DNA from: Silvibacterium acidisoli
GTDB lineage: Bacteria > Acidobacteriota > Terriglobia > Terriglobales > Acidobacteriaceae
Direction of reading: 5' to 3'
NCBI GenBank assembly: GCA_022870745.1
Contig: CP085323.1
Location: 4,216,001-4,280,000, forward strand
DNA: 64,000 nucleotides
Below, piece after piece: positions 43,601 to 52,533 of the stretch (position 1 is its first letter; each line of letters opens with the position of its first letter). The translations under genes were made by a program, and so were the position numbers. The notes beneath the pieces are model-generated. The model had not been told where the DNA came from. It worked only from the letters and a program-made list of their open reading frames with translations, and searched no databases.

Positions 43601-43961
43601 CGATGTCCCCAATGTGCCGAAGTTCGGAAGCAATCTCTCCACGAGCCGTTCCGACTTCCTGAAGGGTGTCTTTGCTGCAACCGACTTCCCATTGCCCGCG
43701 CTTGGATCAGAAGGCGATCTCGGTCGCAATACGTACAACGGGCCGGGCCTCGCAAACCTGAACATGGCCGCACAGAAGAACTTCCGCCTGCCGTTCCTCG
43801 GCGAGCAGGGGGGATTCGAGGTGAGGGGGGAAATTCTCAACCTATTCAACCGGGTCAACCTAGTGAACCCGGTGAGCGACTTGTCGAACGGTGAATTCGG
43901 CAAATCAACCGATCAGAACCTGCCCAGGAATATCCAGGTGCTTGGTCGGATTCGCTTCTGA
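40677..43961 (+). CDS. TonB-dependent outer-membrane receptor with carboxypeptidase-regulatory-like domain
   Basis: A 1094-residue outer-membrane transporter. The start at 40677 follows GGAGGGG and gives a signal peptide (LLWMSLLCLIAVFPALAQ). A CarboxypepD_reg-like beta domain (about 35-120, DQSGAVIAGATATLTN) and a plug with DGTSVNGNSRDGI come next, then a long beta-barrel ending GRIRF. This Oar-like architecture is widespread in Acidobacteriota for large substrates such as oligosaccharides. Its operator shows it belongs to the LacI regulon with the sugar transporter and kinase. A strong terminator follows at 43974-44010. Confidence 0.92.
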   Translation: MCGLLTTKLYRCRLLWMSLLCLIAVFPALAQYSSGINGTAMDQSGAVIAGATATLTNQDTQVQQTVTANDQGFLQILHIQPGRYTISVSAPGFSTWQQKDIDIEGTDVRTVYPKLNVGSAQSTVEVTANNSAVETTSGTISRTLEQQTVQNAPLVGENLYASVATLAPGVTGLGGSFGGASGSGSQGTNSFNAEPGFQIIGAGQRQEANEYQVDGTSVNGNSRDGITNLTPEPDSVAQMKISTDVFSADKGRQSGALIEVFTKPGTNQFHGTLSEFYTGSSLQARTEFQSQVPRYLRNDFGGSVGGPIIKDKTFFFGSLFWSKSQQGVTLTQPMETPEFVNYVETNYPNSLAAAFFKNAPSGGTPTSGFQTVAQIESLLQSPYPVPDIPGNLVALGNVSINQSPINNGFQGHARIDHNFNNGNDKLFYSLFRNTTQGGVANPRPKLAYVSPNATWYHKIDYIHTFSPKLLNEVSMSYVRADGDQPAAPGDLPSLPNAYPSGLGGGFSSWGPSGWVHNNWNWHDVLTYVHENHNIRVGIDVDRQQDLDNFTAGLDRPSFNFANIVDFAVDHPITQSGPVVDVRNGGTAQSLYSRVLMLQVAPYVQDDWKVTNKLTLNIGLRWDYFGHLGTVTYGPNPIALFTPGAGNDEEAQIGNGSMLVRGSTGQVVDNRLWRFAPRFGFAYDVFGNGSTSVHGGWGIYNNKIGDLSYVDGIRTNPPQFASPGISIFNAGTTLANFSYGVSSTGGPTGFAPPPGLSYQVDPHGGLVGTRIAVGGLQANLVPPLVQNWSIGIQRSIGTSIVVEADYFGTSATHLYFQTDSNRYAGDLVQHGGTLDRLNPSFESVIFGQSIGIANAEVAAFAISKRFSHGWSAHAIYNLGKALDYTSSNDNGVGGAENVIDVNNPARNYGRSDYDSRHRISIDAVWNVPGTKGRITSLITSGWTLSPVLVLQSGQPFTVYTSASYPSGDFNADGYNYDVPNVPKFGSNLSTSRSDFLKGVFAATDFPLPALGSEGDLGRNTYNGPGLANLNMAAQKNFRLPFLGEQGGFEVRGEILNLFNRVNLVNPVSDLSNGEFGKSTDQNLPRNIQVLGRIRF

Positions 43962-43973
43962 GCTTTGCTCAGG

Positions 43974-44010
43974 ACTGCGGCCCAGGAACGCCTCTATACT
44001 GGGCCGCAGT
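43974..44010 (+). terminator. Intrinsic terminator after the first TonB receptor
   Basis: A 12-bp perfect stem ACTGCGGCCCAG / CTGGGCCGCAGT with a 13-nt loop, followed by GGTTTTCTTT. The T-run ends only about 2 bases before the ATG of the next gene. Confidence 0.88.
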
Positions 44011-44021
44011 GGTTTTCTTTC

Positions 44022-45497
44022 ATGCGTGTTGCTTTGTTGTTTCTCTCCATCGCTGTTTCATCGCACATCCTTGCTGCGCCGCCGGCGAACGATGCCCGGC
44101 ACCAGGCGGCGGCAGCACTTCATGCGCAAAAATACGACGAGGCAATTCGTCTGCTCGATCCGCTGCTCAGGCAATCTCCGAACGATGCTTCTCTATGGAC
44201 ACTGCGCGGTATCGCCCTTGACGGGCAAAACCACGTACAGCAAAGCCTGGCAAGCTACGATCATGCGCTGACGATCGATGCGAACTATCTGCCGGCGTTG
44301 GAGGCCGCGTCGCAGACTGCTTATCATCGGCACAATCCGCAGGCCATGCGCTACCTGAAAAAGCTATTGGAGTTGATGCCTGAGAACAGGGTGGCCAATG
44401 CGATGGCAGGGACGGTTGCCTACCGCGGCCACGATTGCCCGGCATCGGTCGAATACTTTGAGCGCAGCCAGAGCGAAGTACTTCGGGATCGCAACGCGAT
44501 TGAGGAATACTCCGATTGTCTTTTGCAACAGCAACAGGCACAGAACGCTGTCGATCTCTTGCGGCGGGGTTCAGAGACTTATCCCGACAACAGGGACTTG
44601 AAATACAACCTCGCGATAGCTGAGCTTCGTAATCATCAGCCGGAAGATGCAATTCGTGTCCTTGAGCCTCTTGCCACCACGAAGGACGCGGATCTGCTCA
44701 ACCTACTGGCTGAGGCCTATACACAGGCGAAGCGGCCGGATGATGCATTTCGTGTACTGGAGCAGGCGATTGCCTTGAAGCCGAACGTTCCATCGAACTA
44801 TCTCGACCTGGCTGTGCTTTGCCTTGAACATAACCAGGAGAATCGTTCGGTTGCCGCAGCGACCGCGGGGATTGCCCGCATTCCCAAGGCCACGTCTCTT
44901 TACCTGATACGCGGAGTAGCATACGCGCAGCTCGCGCAGTACGAGAACGCGGAGAAAGACTTCGTATTCGCGGCGCAGATCGATCCGGATCAGCCGCACA
45001 GCACCATTGCGATGAGCCTGCTCTATTCTGATCGCAACCAGGTGGACAAAGAGAAGGCGCTTCTTACGCAGCAGTTGAAGAAGACCCCGAAGGATGCGGT
45101 CGCAAACTATCTGCTTGCCAACCTGCTGCTGCACGAAGGCGCGCGTCCTGATCAGCCGCAGTTTCAAGAGGCGGAAGAGCATCTGCGTCTCTCACTGGCA
45201 TCTCGTCCTGATTCAGCGGAAGCGCAGATCCTGATGGGAAAAGTTATGGACGATCAGGGGAAGCTTGCCGAAGCTGCCGAGCATTATCAAGCAGCGCTGA
45301 AGCTTGAGCCGGAGAATCGTAACGCGCTGAACCGTGAGTTTATTCTGCTGCGAAAGCTGCACCGCGACGACGAAGCGACCCAGGTGCTGGCGCAACTGAA
45401 GGCGGTGTTGAACGACGAGCTGAAGCGCGAAGATGCGTCGACGCGGCTGAAAGGCCTCACGGAGACGGGAGCAGATCATCCTGCGGATACACCTTGA
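44022..45497 (+). CDS. Secreted tetratricopeptide-repeat protein
   Basis: A 491-residue protein with signal peptide MRVALLFLSIAVSSHILAAPP. About a dozen TPR units fill the rest (for example AAAALHAQKYDEAIRLLDPL and AEAAEHYQAALKLEPENRNA), so it is a periplasmic protein-protein scaffold. The start at 44022 is immediately after the T-run of the preceding terminator, so it needs its own promoter, inside the receptor gene, or read-through. Its 3' end overlaps the convergent multiheme cytochrome gene by 41 bp. A shared role with the cytochrome is possible but not shown. Confidence 0.87.
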   Translation: MRVALLFLSIAVSSHILAAPPANDARHQAAAALHAQKYDEAIRLLDPLLRQSPNDASLWTLRGIALDGQNHVQQSLASYDHALTIDANYLPALEAASQTAYHRHNPQAMRYLKKLLELMPENRVANAMAGTVAYRGHDCPASVEYFERSQSEVLRDRNAIEEYSDCLLQQQQAQNAVDLLRRGSETYPDNRDLKYNLAIAELRNHQPEDAIRVLEPLATTKDADLLNLLAEAYTQAKRPDDAFRVLEQAIALKPNVPSNYLDLAVLCLEHNQENRSVAAATAGIARIPKATSLYLIRGVAYAQLAQYENAEKDFVFAAQIDPDQPHSTIAMSLLYSDRNQVDKEKALLTQQLKKTPKDAVANYLLANLLLHEGARPDQPQFQEAEEHLRLSLASRPDSAEAQILMGKVMDDQGKLAEAAEHYQAALKLEPENRNALNREFILLRKLHRDDEATQVLAQLKAVLNDELKREDASTRLKGLTETGADHPADTP

Positions 45498-46656
45498 TCC
45501 AGTGTGTGCGCATGGTCGTGCGGATTACACGGTCGGCTGTTTGAGAGACGATAGCGCTGGTCCGCTGTATCGGCATGTGGCAATCGATGCAGTTGCCGGC
45601 GATCTTTGGTCCCATTGTTTTCGACATGCCGCAGCTCTCGACCTTGTGGCAGCCGAGGCAGCGTGACGAATACGATGCGGCAGGTTTTTCTTCTGCGTGA
45701 ACGTTGTGACAGGTAGAGCAGGACATATCAGGCGACGAAAGATAGCAGCGGCTCTTCTTTAACAGTGCTACCTGGTTGGCGTGTACGTCCGGCTGCACGT
45801 CTTCCTCTGCGGGGTTGGCTCCGAGATATTCATCGAGCGGCTGCCCTGGAACATAGGCGAACGCCTTCCCGGTGAGTGTCTGTTGCGCGCCGTTGTGACA
45901 TAGGGCACAGAGGTCAACCTGGCGGTCACGAGAGAAGTGTGCCGGGTTGAGAATGGCTTCATCTACGGGTTTTGCAGCGCCGCTTTGGTGGATCGCAGCA
46001 TGTCGCGCTCCAGGGCCATGGCAGGTTTCGCATCCGATACCAACTTGCAGCGTCGATTTGTCGTAGTGATTGTTTGCGGGATCTGCGGAGAGTGGCTGGA
46101 TGAAGCCGGCATGGCACTCCATGCAGCGCGGCGAAGCGGGACGGTCGAAGTACGGAGGTCCGTTGCGATAACCGGGGCTATTGATCCATTGATGCCCGTC
46201 GGTCCAGTAGCTGACCGGCAATTCGTACAGGGCATCACCTTTCCAGTAAAGGTATGTCTGCCCACGATGGCCGGATCCGATGACGACATCGATACGCTCC
46301 GCATGGCTTTGCATTTTTCCCGTGAAGCCGGTGAGGGCATTGACGTAGTAACCGTCACTGCGCTTTTCCATACGGTAGGAGATGCCGGGGTCGTCGATGA
46401 TCGGCGCAGGTTCCGCGATCTTGAGAACGTTCTTTCCGGCAGCCAAAGAGCCCAGGATGGATTTTGCATCGGGCATCTGCGAGGTGAGGTGATGCATGGT
46501 GTGCACGTAACTGAGAGCCTGCTCGCTGTGACAACTAGTGCAGGCGGCATCTCCCGTATAGCCTGCACGGGGCTGCGTTGCGGTCGCTGCAGTTGGCTCG
46601 GGAAAGGGAAGTAAAGCAGCAAAAAGAAGGGCGCTGAACAGAACAGCCAGCCTCAT
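45457..46656 (-). CDS. Periplasmic seven-heme cytochrome c
   Basis: A 399-residue protein with signal peptide MRLAVLFSALLFAALLPFP and seven CxxCH sites: CTSCH, CMECH, CETCH, CALCH, CSTCH, CLGCH and CIDCH. It resembles the NrfA/cytochrome c554-like multiheme group used in periplasmic electron transfer, but no catalytic residue set identifies a specific reductase. AGGAGA precedes the ATG. The 3' end overlaps the convergent TPR gene. No quinol oxidase or terminal reductase is next to it, so the electron partner is unknown. Confidence 0.9.
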   Translation of the reverse strand: MRLAVLFSALLFAALLPFPEPTAATATQPRAGYTGDAACTSCHSEQALSYVHTMHHLTSQMPDAKSILGSLAAGKNVLKIAEPAPIIDDPGISYRMEKRSDGYYVNALTGFTGKMQSHAERIDVVIGSGHRGQTYLYWKGDALYELPVSYWTDGHQWINSPGYRNGPPYFDRPASPRCMECHAGFIQPLSADPANNHYDKSTLQVGIGCETCHGPGARHAAIHQSGAAKPVDEAILNPAHFSRDRQVDLCALCHNGAQQTLTGKAFAYVPGQPLDEYLGANPAEEDVQPDVHANQVALLKKSRCYLSSPDMSCSTCHNVHAEEKPAASYSSRCLGCHKVESCGMSKTMGPKIAGNCIDCHMPIQRTSAIVSQTADRVIRTTMRTHWIKVYPQDDLLPSP

Positions 46657-46755
46657 GGAATCTCCTGCGCCATCGTGTAGATGTTACGCGTGGAGGACCT
46701 GCAGCACGAGAAAAAAGATACACGTGCTGGGCCAGCTGTTCTGCAGTTGTCACTG

Positions 46756-48027
46756 CTACCCCCACCAGACCTCGCCAGGAGCGAGATGTGCCTTGGCGAC
46801 ATCCGGATCGAGTTCGATGCCGAGCCCCGGTTTGTCTTCAATGGTGAAGTAGCCGTCCTTCCAGAATGGCCCTTCATGCGTGACAAGTGTCGGCCACCAG
46901 TCGATCCACTTCGCCAGCTCGTGGATACGAAAGTTCCTCATAGCCGAAGCCGCGTGTGCAGAGGCGATAGTTCCGACCGGGCTTGCAGGATTGTGCGCAG
47001 CAGTCCAGATGTCGTAAAGGTCGGCAAAATCGGAGATGCGCTTAGACTCCATCAACCCACCGGACTTGGGTATGTCGATGTGCACGCCCGCGCAAGCCTG
47101 GCTTTCGATGAGCGTGCGGAAGCCGTGCAGTCCATAAAGATTTTCGCCGGTGCATATCGGAGTTCGTGTCATGCGGGCCAGCTTGGCCATTGCGTCGGTG
47201 TTTTCGGCGGGCAGCGGATCCTCGAGCCACATCGGCTCCACATGTTCCAGAGCGTTCAGTAACTTGATAGCGTCGCCCATGCTGTACTTCCAATGGCATT
47301 CGATCGCCATGTCTACATCGGGTCCGATGACCTGGCGATTTGTCTCCATGATGGAGACGATGCGATGAACATCCTTGTTCGTGAGCTGCAGTGTGTAGGG
47401 ATCGTGGCCAGGTTCCTTGAAGCCGGGGTCGGCCGTGGGCGGCACGCTATCGCCCTGGAACTTCAACGCAGTGAATCCGTACTTGTTGTCACTGATCGCT
47501 TTCTCCGCCTGGTCTTTCCAGGCAGCGGGATCGGCGGCATTGCCTGGAGGCACCTGCAAAGTTCGATAGAAGCGGACACGATCGCGAAAACGGCCGCCGA
47601 GCAGGTTACAGACGGGCGTTTGCAGAATGCGTCCAGCCAGATCCCACAGGGCAATCTCGACGCCGCTTGCCGCAGTGATGGTAACGCCACCAATGGCCCC
47701 GTAACCACCGCTCCGCAGCAGCATCTTCTTGTACAGGCGATCGACGTTCAGCGGATCCTCGCCTATCAAAAGCTGCTTGAATTGTTTCTCGATCATGTCG
47801 CGCACACCCGGTCCCCAATAGGCCTCGCCGATGCCGTAAAGCCCCGAGTCGGTTTCAATCTTGATCAGATTCCAGTCCCATGTGCCGCGAATGATCATCA
47901 GTTTGATGTCGGTGATTTTTACTTTTTTTCTGAGCGATTCGGCCATTGAGAGATAAGGTTCCGCAAAAACAGATGAGGCTCCGGCAAGCGTGGCGAGTTT
48001 CAGAAATGATCTGCGGTCGCTGATCAT
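46756..48027 (-). CDS. Tat-exported enolase-superfamily dehydratase (mandelate racemase/galactonate dehydratase-like)
   Basis: A 423-residue protein with an N-terminal twin-arginine signal (DRRSFLKLATLAGASSV). The enolase-superfamily capping domain is followed by a barrel with candidate metal ligands E243/H245 (ECHW), E269 (LEDP) and E295 (TGEN) and the general base H345 (AAHNPASP). The ECH and AHNP arrangement is closest to galactonate/mannonate-type sugar acid dehydratases (family inference). A Tat signal on this superfamily is less common and implies periplasmic action. It is divergent from a TonB receptor, so sugar-acid uptake is plausible. Confidence 0.85.
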   Translation of the reverse strand: MISDRRSFLKLATLAGASSVFAEPYLSMAESLRKKVKITDIKLMIIRGTWDWNLIKIETDSGLYGIGEAYWGPGVRDMIEKQFKQLLIGEDPLNVDRLYKKMLLRSGGYGAIGGVTITAASGVEIALWDLAGRILQTPVCNLLGGRFRDRVRFYRTLQVPPGNAADPAAWKDQAEKAISDNKYGFTALKFQGDSVPPTADPGFKEPGHDPYTLQLTNKDVHRIVSIMETNRQVIGPDVDMAIECHWKYSMGDAIKLLNALEHVEPMWLEDPLPAENTDAMAKLARMTRTPICTGENLYGLHGFRTLIESQACAGVHIDIPKSGGLMESKRISDFADLYDIWTAAHNPASPVGTIASAHAASAMRNFRIHELAKWIDWWPTLVTHEGPFWKDGYFTIEDKPGLGIELDPDVAKAHLAPGEVWWG

Positions 48028-48375
48028 GATTCCCCTTTTCTAAGTGGCGTGATGGTCACGTTCTCATAAGTCGGAAGTACTGTACGATGCGCCGATAGTC
48101 TCTTGAAATGGCGCACTGTTATGTACCGCTTTATGAGACGGCTTGCCGTTATATGCAATCGAGGCAACGAATGTCAATCATCCTGAAGGTGGTTTCTGTT
48201 CGCCTCGCAGCCACGACGGGCGTGATGAAAATAACTCAACTTTCCTTTGACAAGCTTCTTTGGAAATAGCTATAAATCGCTCGCAAATTTTTAAAAGTGA
48301 TAAGCATCTCGCTAAGTTGGCTTCACCGCTGGAAGATGCTGACTTCTGACTCGAACCTTTCCGGAGGCTCAATAG
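48028..48375. other. Divergent regulatory region between the dehydratase and second TonB receptor
   Basis: No gene. It holds a strong sigma-70 promoter (48247-48276, entered separately) and two inverted 8-bp arms TCTCATAA (48062-48069) and TTATGAGA (48131-48138), 69 bp apart, that could be paired operator half-sites. Confidence 0.45.
48247..48276 (+). promoter_or_regulatory. Sigma-70 promoter of the second TonB receptor
   Basis: Perfect -35 TTGACA (48247-48252), 18-bp spacer, -10 TATAAA (48271-48276), about 100 bp upstream of the receptor ATG. It is the best promoter match I see in the window. Confidence 0.7.
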
Positions 48376-51300
48376 ATGAAGCTTAGGGTTTCGATCGTTC
48401 TGCTCTTCATCCTTCTTACAGGTCTGCTGTTGCAGGCCAATGCGCAGATGACAACGGGAAGCATCCTGGGAACAGTAAGGGATGCTTCGGGTGCGGTAGT
48501 GGCCGGCGCGACCGTTACAGTGGTCGATAACGGCAAGGGGACTTCCAAGAGCGATGTCTCCGATGCTCAGGGTGAATACAACATCCCGTTCCTTTTGCCG
48601 GGGACATACAACGTCACGATCACAATGAAGGGCTTCAAGACCAGCATCTCCTCGAACATCACTGTCGACATCGATCAGAAGGCGCGCATCGACGTGACCC
48701 TTGAGCCGGGCGGTTCATCAGAGACGGTCAGGGTGGAGGCCACAGCTCCGCTCATTAAGCTGGAATCCTCGGAAACCGGCGATGTAATCGGGAAGACACA
48801 GGTGCAGAATCTTCCGTTGAACGGTCGCGATTTTGCGCAGCTCACTTATCTTGTCCCTGGTGTGACTGCCGGCCAGGCTGGAGAAAACCTTGGAGGGTCT
48901 TCTTCATTCAATCCACGTGCCGCGGTGAACTTCAATACGCTGGGCAGCCAGGCGAACAGTAACGCTTACCTCGTCGATGGCATCGTCGATAACGAATACA
49001 CCTTCAATACCGTGATGGTGCAGCCCTCGGTCGAGTCGATTGCGGAATTCAAAGTTCTGACAGGCTCCTATTCGGCGGAGTACGGAGGCGGGGCGGGCGT
49101 GCTCTCCGTATCGACTCGATCCGGGGCAGATCAGCTGCATGGCGAGCTGTTTCTTTACCTGCGCAACAGCGCGGTTGATGCCCGCAATTATTTCGCAACA
49201 GCAGGCGAAACACTTCAGCCTGCTTATCGACGCGGACAATTCGGCGGGGCGGTCGCCGGACCGATCATCCACAATAAGCTCTTTTACTTTGCAGACTACT
49301 ACGGTCAGCGCTCTCTCAAAGGAATCACCAACCTCAATAGCGTTCCCACGGCGGCGGAGAGAACCGGAGACTTCAGCGACTTCCGCGATGCAAGCGGCAA
49401 CCTGATCCCGATTTACGATCCCCTGACTACAGTAGCCTCGGGTACCGCGACACCTACCTATAGCCGTTCGCAGTTCATGGGTTGCGATGGTTTGCATCCC
49501 AACGTAATTTGTTCAAACCGCCTCTCACAGGTTGGGCTTAACGTTGCGAGTATCTACCCATTGCCGCAGACCGCTGGAAGCTTCAACAACTTCACCTCGG
49601 TTGCGAATCAGATCATCGATGACAACGGAGGCAACGTCCGTATCGACTATCACCTCAGTCCGAAGGACTCGATGTTTGGACGCTGGAGCTACGAAGAGTT
49701 TGTGCAGGCTTCGCCGAACCCGTTGACCGGCGGACAGGGAACATGCTGCCTCCCGACGCCACCTTCAGCCGCGGCACAGTTCGATCTGGGGCCTTACGTT
49801 GCGGGTATTCAGAATATCGATCTAAAGGCGCAGGGTCTGTCGTTAAACGAAACTCACATCTTCACACCGGAGCTCTTCAATGAGTTTCGTGCCGGCTATG
49901 CAAGAACGAACCCGTTCACCTTTCAGTCGGATTACGGACACGATTCTTCTACCTCGCTGGGCATCCAGGGCCTGAACGTGAGTCAGTACACGACCGGCTT
50001 GCCGAACTTCACGATCGGTAACTCATGCGGTGCGGAGTTCACCTGCCTGCAGGGTGGTACGGCATTTCTGCCTGCGCATCCTGTCCAGACAAACATACAG
50101 GTTGAAGACAACGTGACCAGTACGAAGGGGCCAAACACACTTAAAGTCGGTTTTCGATTCGTGCGTATTTACGCTTCACCCTTTACAAACACCACGACAC
50201 GCGGCGGCCTCACCTTCAACACTAACTTTACGAACAGCGGTACGAGTTCGTCCGGTGGCTCGGGACTCGCGGCGATTCTGCTGGGGTTTCCAAATGCAGG
50301 CTCAAGAAATTTCCTGATCAAGCCCTACTACGTGACCAGCAACATCTACTCGGCTTTCGTGCAGGATGACTGGAAGGTTTCTCCACGGCTCACGATGAAT
50401 ATGGGCCTGCGCTACGATGTCTTTACTCCTGATGTGGAGAAGAACGACCAGCTTGCGAATTTCGATTACCAGAATCTCGTCTTTGTTTTCGCCGGACAGA
50501 ATGGTGTGAGCCGCACCGCCGGTGTTCAGACCCGCTACGGAAATGTCGGCCCGCGCTTCGGCTTTGCCTATGACCTGGACGGGAAGGGTTCGACCGTGAT
50601 TCGCGGCGGCTTCGGCATCTCTTATTTCCTGTCTCCAGCTTCGGCTTCGGACGAGCTGGGGCAGAACCCGCCGTTTACCGTATCCCAGACCTTTGCGAGC
50701 CCGACGACCTATCCGCTGCCTGCTTCTTTCAGTGCGGCGAATCAATGCTCGGCGACAAATCTTTCCTCCACCTGCCAGCCGGTGTTAAACAACCCTTTTC
50801 CTGCTGGAGTCGTGACGGTGCCGATTGCCAGTCTGACGAACACGACTGCACTCAATGCAGCGGCGCCTGCCATCGTCAGCCATTCGATGACGAACAAGAC
50901 GCCGAGCATGCAGACCTACACGCTGAATGTACAGCGTCAGCTCCTGGGCGGAGTTTTCTCGGTCGGCTATGCAGGCAGCCACACGGCACACATCAACTAC
51001 AGCTTCAATCCGAATGAAGTGGGGTTGATCCAACCGAACGGCCCCACATCGCAGACAGCTCGCCGTCTGATTCAGCCGCTCAACCGTATCAACACCTGGG
51101 TAGAGCAGGAGCCGATCAACTCGTCGAACTACAACAGTCTTCAGGTGGAATACATCAAGCGTTACTCGCATGGCCTGACGGCGATTATGGATTACACCTA
51201 CAGCAAGTCGCTCGACTACGGTGGATCGGCTGCTTCAGGTGGAGGCGCAGCCGGCAATCCTCAGACGGTGACCAATCTGCATGCAGGCTACGGAGCTTCA

Positions 51301-51882
51301 GGATTCGATCAGAAGCATCGTTTCGTCAGCTCGATCAATTATGAGCTGCCGTTCGGTGCGAATCGCGCATACTTTCGCGATGGCATGATGTCGCATGTGC
51401 TTGGTGGATTCGAAGTGGACGCCATTACGACATACGGCTCCGGCGAACCCTTTAGCGTAAGCCTGAACAGTGGTGTGAACAGCGGAGCGCCCAGCTGGCC
51501 GAATCGGATCGGGCGGCGAGGCAAGATCGATCATGGCAACCCGCGGCGCTTCTTCAACGCATCCCTTTGTCCGACAGGTCAATCGACGCTCGCCGACGGG
51601 GCGCAGTGCGCCTTCGTTATCCCGGAGCCGAACACTTACGGCAATGTTGGCCGCTCCGTGCTCTATGGGCCCAGTACCAAAAACTGGGACATGAGTCTGC
51701 AGCGCCGTTTCGGGATTTACAAAGAGAAGCAGCTGGCGCTGAAGCTCGACGCGTTCAATATCTTCAACACGCCCAACTTCAGCACACCCAATACCGCTCT
51801 CGGATCAGCTACGGCTGGCACGATCACCGGCACGGTCAACGACAATCGCGATCTGCAGGCATCGTTCACCTTCTATTTCTAA
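48376..51882 (+). CDS. TonB-dependent outer-membrane receptor (Oar-like)
   Basis: An 1168-residue receptor with signal peptide MKLRVSIVLLFILLTGLLLQANAQ. The CarboxypepD_reg-like domain (about 30-120, DASGAVVAGATVTVVDNGKG) is followed by a plug with NLPLNGRDFAQL and VDGIVDNEYTF, then a beta-barrel ending in Phe (ASFTFYF). GGAGG lies just upstream of the ATG. It is not a close copy of the first receptor and lacks the LacI palindrome, so it is regulated separately. The divergent Tat-exported dehydratase suggests a sugar-acid or related substrate (inference). Confidence 0.92.
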   Translation: MKLRVSIVLLFILLTGLLLQANAQMTTGSILGTVRDASGAVVAGATVTVVDNGKGTSKSDVSDAQGEYNIPFLLPGTYNVTITMKGFKTSISSNITVDIDQKARIDVTLEPGGSSETVRVEATAPLIKLESSETGDVIGKTQVQNLPLNGRDFAQLTYLVPGVTAGQAGENLGGSSSFNPRAAVNFNTLGSQANSNAYLVDGIVDNEYTFNTVMVQPSVESIAEFKVLTGSYSAEYGGGAGVLSVSTRSGADQLHGELFLYLRNSAVDARNYFATAGETLQPAYRRGQFGGAVAGPIIHNKLFYFADYYGQRSLKGITNLNSVPTAAERTGDFSDFRDASGNLIPIYDPLTTVASGTATPTYSRSQFMGCDGLHPNVICSNRLSQVGLNVASIYPLPQTAGSFNNFTSVANQIIDDNGGNVRIDYHLSPKDSMFGRWSYEEFVQASPNPLTGGQGTCCLPTPPSAAAQFDLGPYVAGIQNIDLKAQGLSLNETHIFTPELFNEFRAGYARTNPFTFQSDYGHDSSTSLGIQGLNVSQYTTGLPNFTIGNSCGAEFTCLQGGTAFLPAHPVQTNIQVEDNVTSTKGPNTLKVGFRFVRIYASPFTNTTTRGGLTFNTNFTNSGTSSSGGSGLAAILLGFPNAGSRNFLIKPYYVTSNIYSAFVQDDWKVSPRLTMNMGLRYDVFTPDVEKNDQLANFDYQNLVFVFAGQNGVSRTAGVQTRYGNVGPRFGFAYDLDGKGSTVIRGGFGISYFLSPASASDELGQNPPFTVSQTFASPTTYPLPASFSAANQCSATNLSSTCQPVLNNPFPAGVVTVPIASLTNTTALNAAAPAIVSHSMTNKTPSMQTYTLNVQRQLLGGVFSVGYAGSHTAHINYSFNPNEVGLIQPNGPTSQTARRLIQPLNRINTWVEQEPINSSNYNSLQVEYIKRYSHGLTAIMDYTYSKSLDYGGSAASGGGAAGNPQTVTNLHAGYGASGFDQKHRFVSSINYELPFGANRAYFRDGMMSHVLGGFEVDAITTYGSGEPFSVSLNSGVNSGAPSWPNRIGRRGKIDHGNPRRFFNASLCPTGQSTLADGAQCAFVIPEPNTYGNVGRSVLYGPSTKNWDMSLQRRFGIYKEKQLALKLDAFNIFNTPNFSTPNTALGSATAGTITGTVNDNRDLQASFTFYF

Positions 51883-51932
51883 TCGCGCCTTGAGAGAGTC
51901 CGGCCTTTTGCTTTCCTCATTGCTCCTTCAGA

Positions 51933-52430
51933 ATGTTGAATGAGGACGTTATTGTGGCGGAGAAGCAAAGTGCCGGCCTGCTCATGTACCGGCTGAGAGG
52001 CAAAGAACTCGAAGTATTTCTGGTGCATCCGGGAGGGCCTTTCTGGGCGCGGAAAGATCTTGGCGCATGGACGATACCTAAAGGTGAATTCTCAGCGGAC
52101 GAAGAGCCGCTTGCCGCCGCCCGCCGGGAGTTTTCAGAGGAAACGTCATTTTCAGCAGAAGGGCCTTTTCACGAGCTGGGATCGGTTCGTCAGAAGAGCG
52201 GCAAGGTAGTGATCGCCTGGGCCTTTGAAGGCGATTGTGCTCCCTCGGAGCTGGTCAGTAACCGCTGCCTGATCGAATGGCCTCCGCGCTCGGGCAGGAA
52301 ACTCGAGATTCCTGAGGTCGACCGGGGAGAATGGTTTTCGCTCGCCGCCGCCCGTGACAAGATCCGGCCTGAGCAGCATTTGCTGCTGGATCGCCTGGAA
52401 ACCCGGCTCTCTTCGGCTTCACATTCCTAA
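51933..52430 (+). CDS. Nudix hydrolase
   Basis: A 165-residue protein with one Nudix domain. The Nudix box runs G-x5-E-x7-REFSEETSF (from GEFSADEE), with Thr where Gly is usual after EE. The N-terminal SAGLLMYR and PGGPFWARKDLGAWTIPKGE fit the diadenosine-polyphosphate/NTP-hydrolase-like class. The start could be the ATG at 51933 or a GTG at 51954, which has GAGGA seven bases upstream. It probably hydrolyses a nucleoside diphosphate linked to X; the substrate is unknown. Confidence 0.88.
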   Translation: MLNEDVIVAEKQSAGLLMYRLRGKELEVFLVHPGGPFWARKDLGAWTIPKGEFSADEEPLAAARREFSEETSFSAEGPFHELGSVRQKSGKVVIAWAFEGDCAPSELVSNRCLIEWPPRSGRKLEIPEVDRGEWFSLAAARDKIRPEQHLLLDRLETRLSSASHS

Positions 52431-52533
52431 AAAACATCTCCGTAAGCCGGGACAGCTCCCAGCAAGGCCCTCTATGAGCGAAAATAAGAGGTGATGGTCT
52501 TTTCACGTCTGTAAACAACCATTGGAGAGAGAA

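Noticed and set aside
48178-48372. 64-codon minus-strand frame upstream of the second TonB receptor
   Set aside because: No RBS or family and it covers the strong TTGACA-N18-TATAAA promoter of the receptor.
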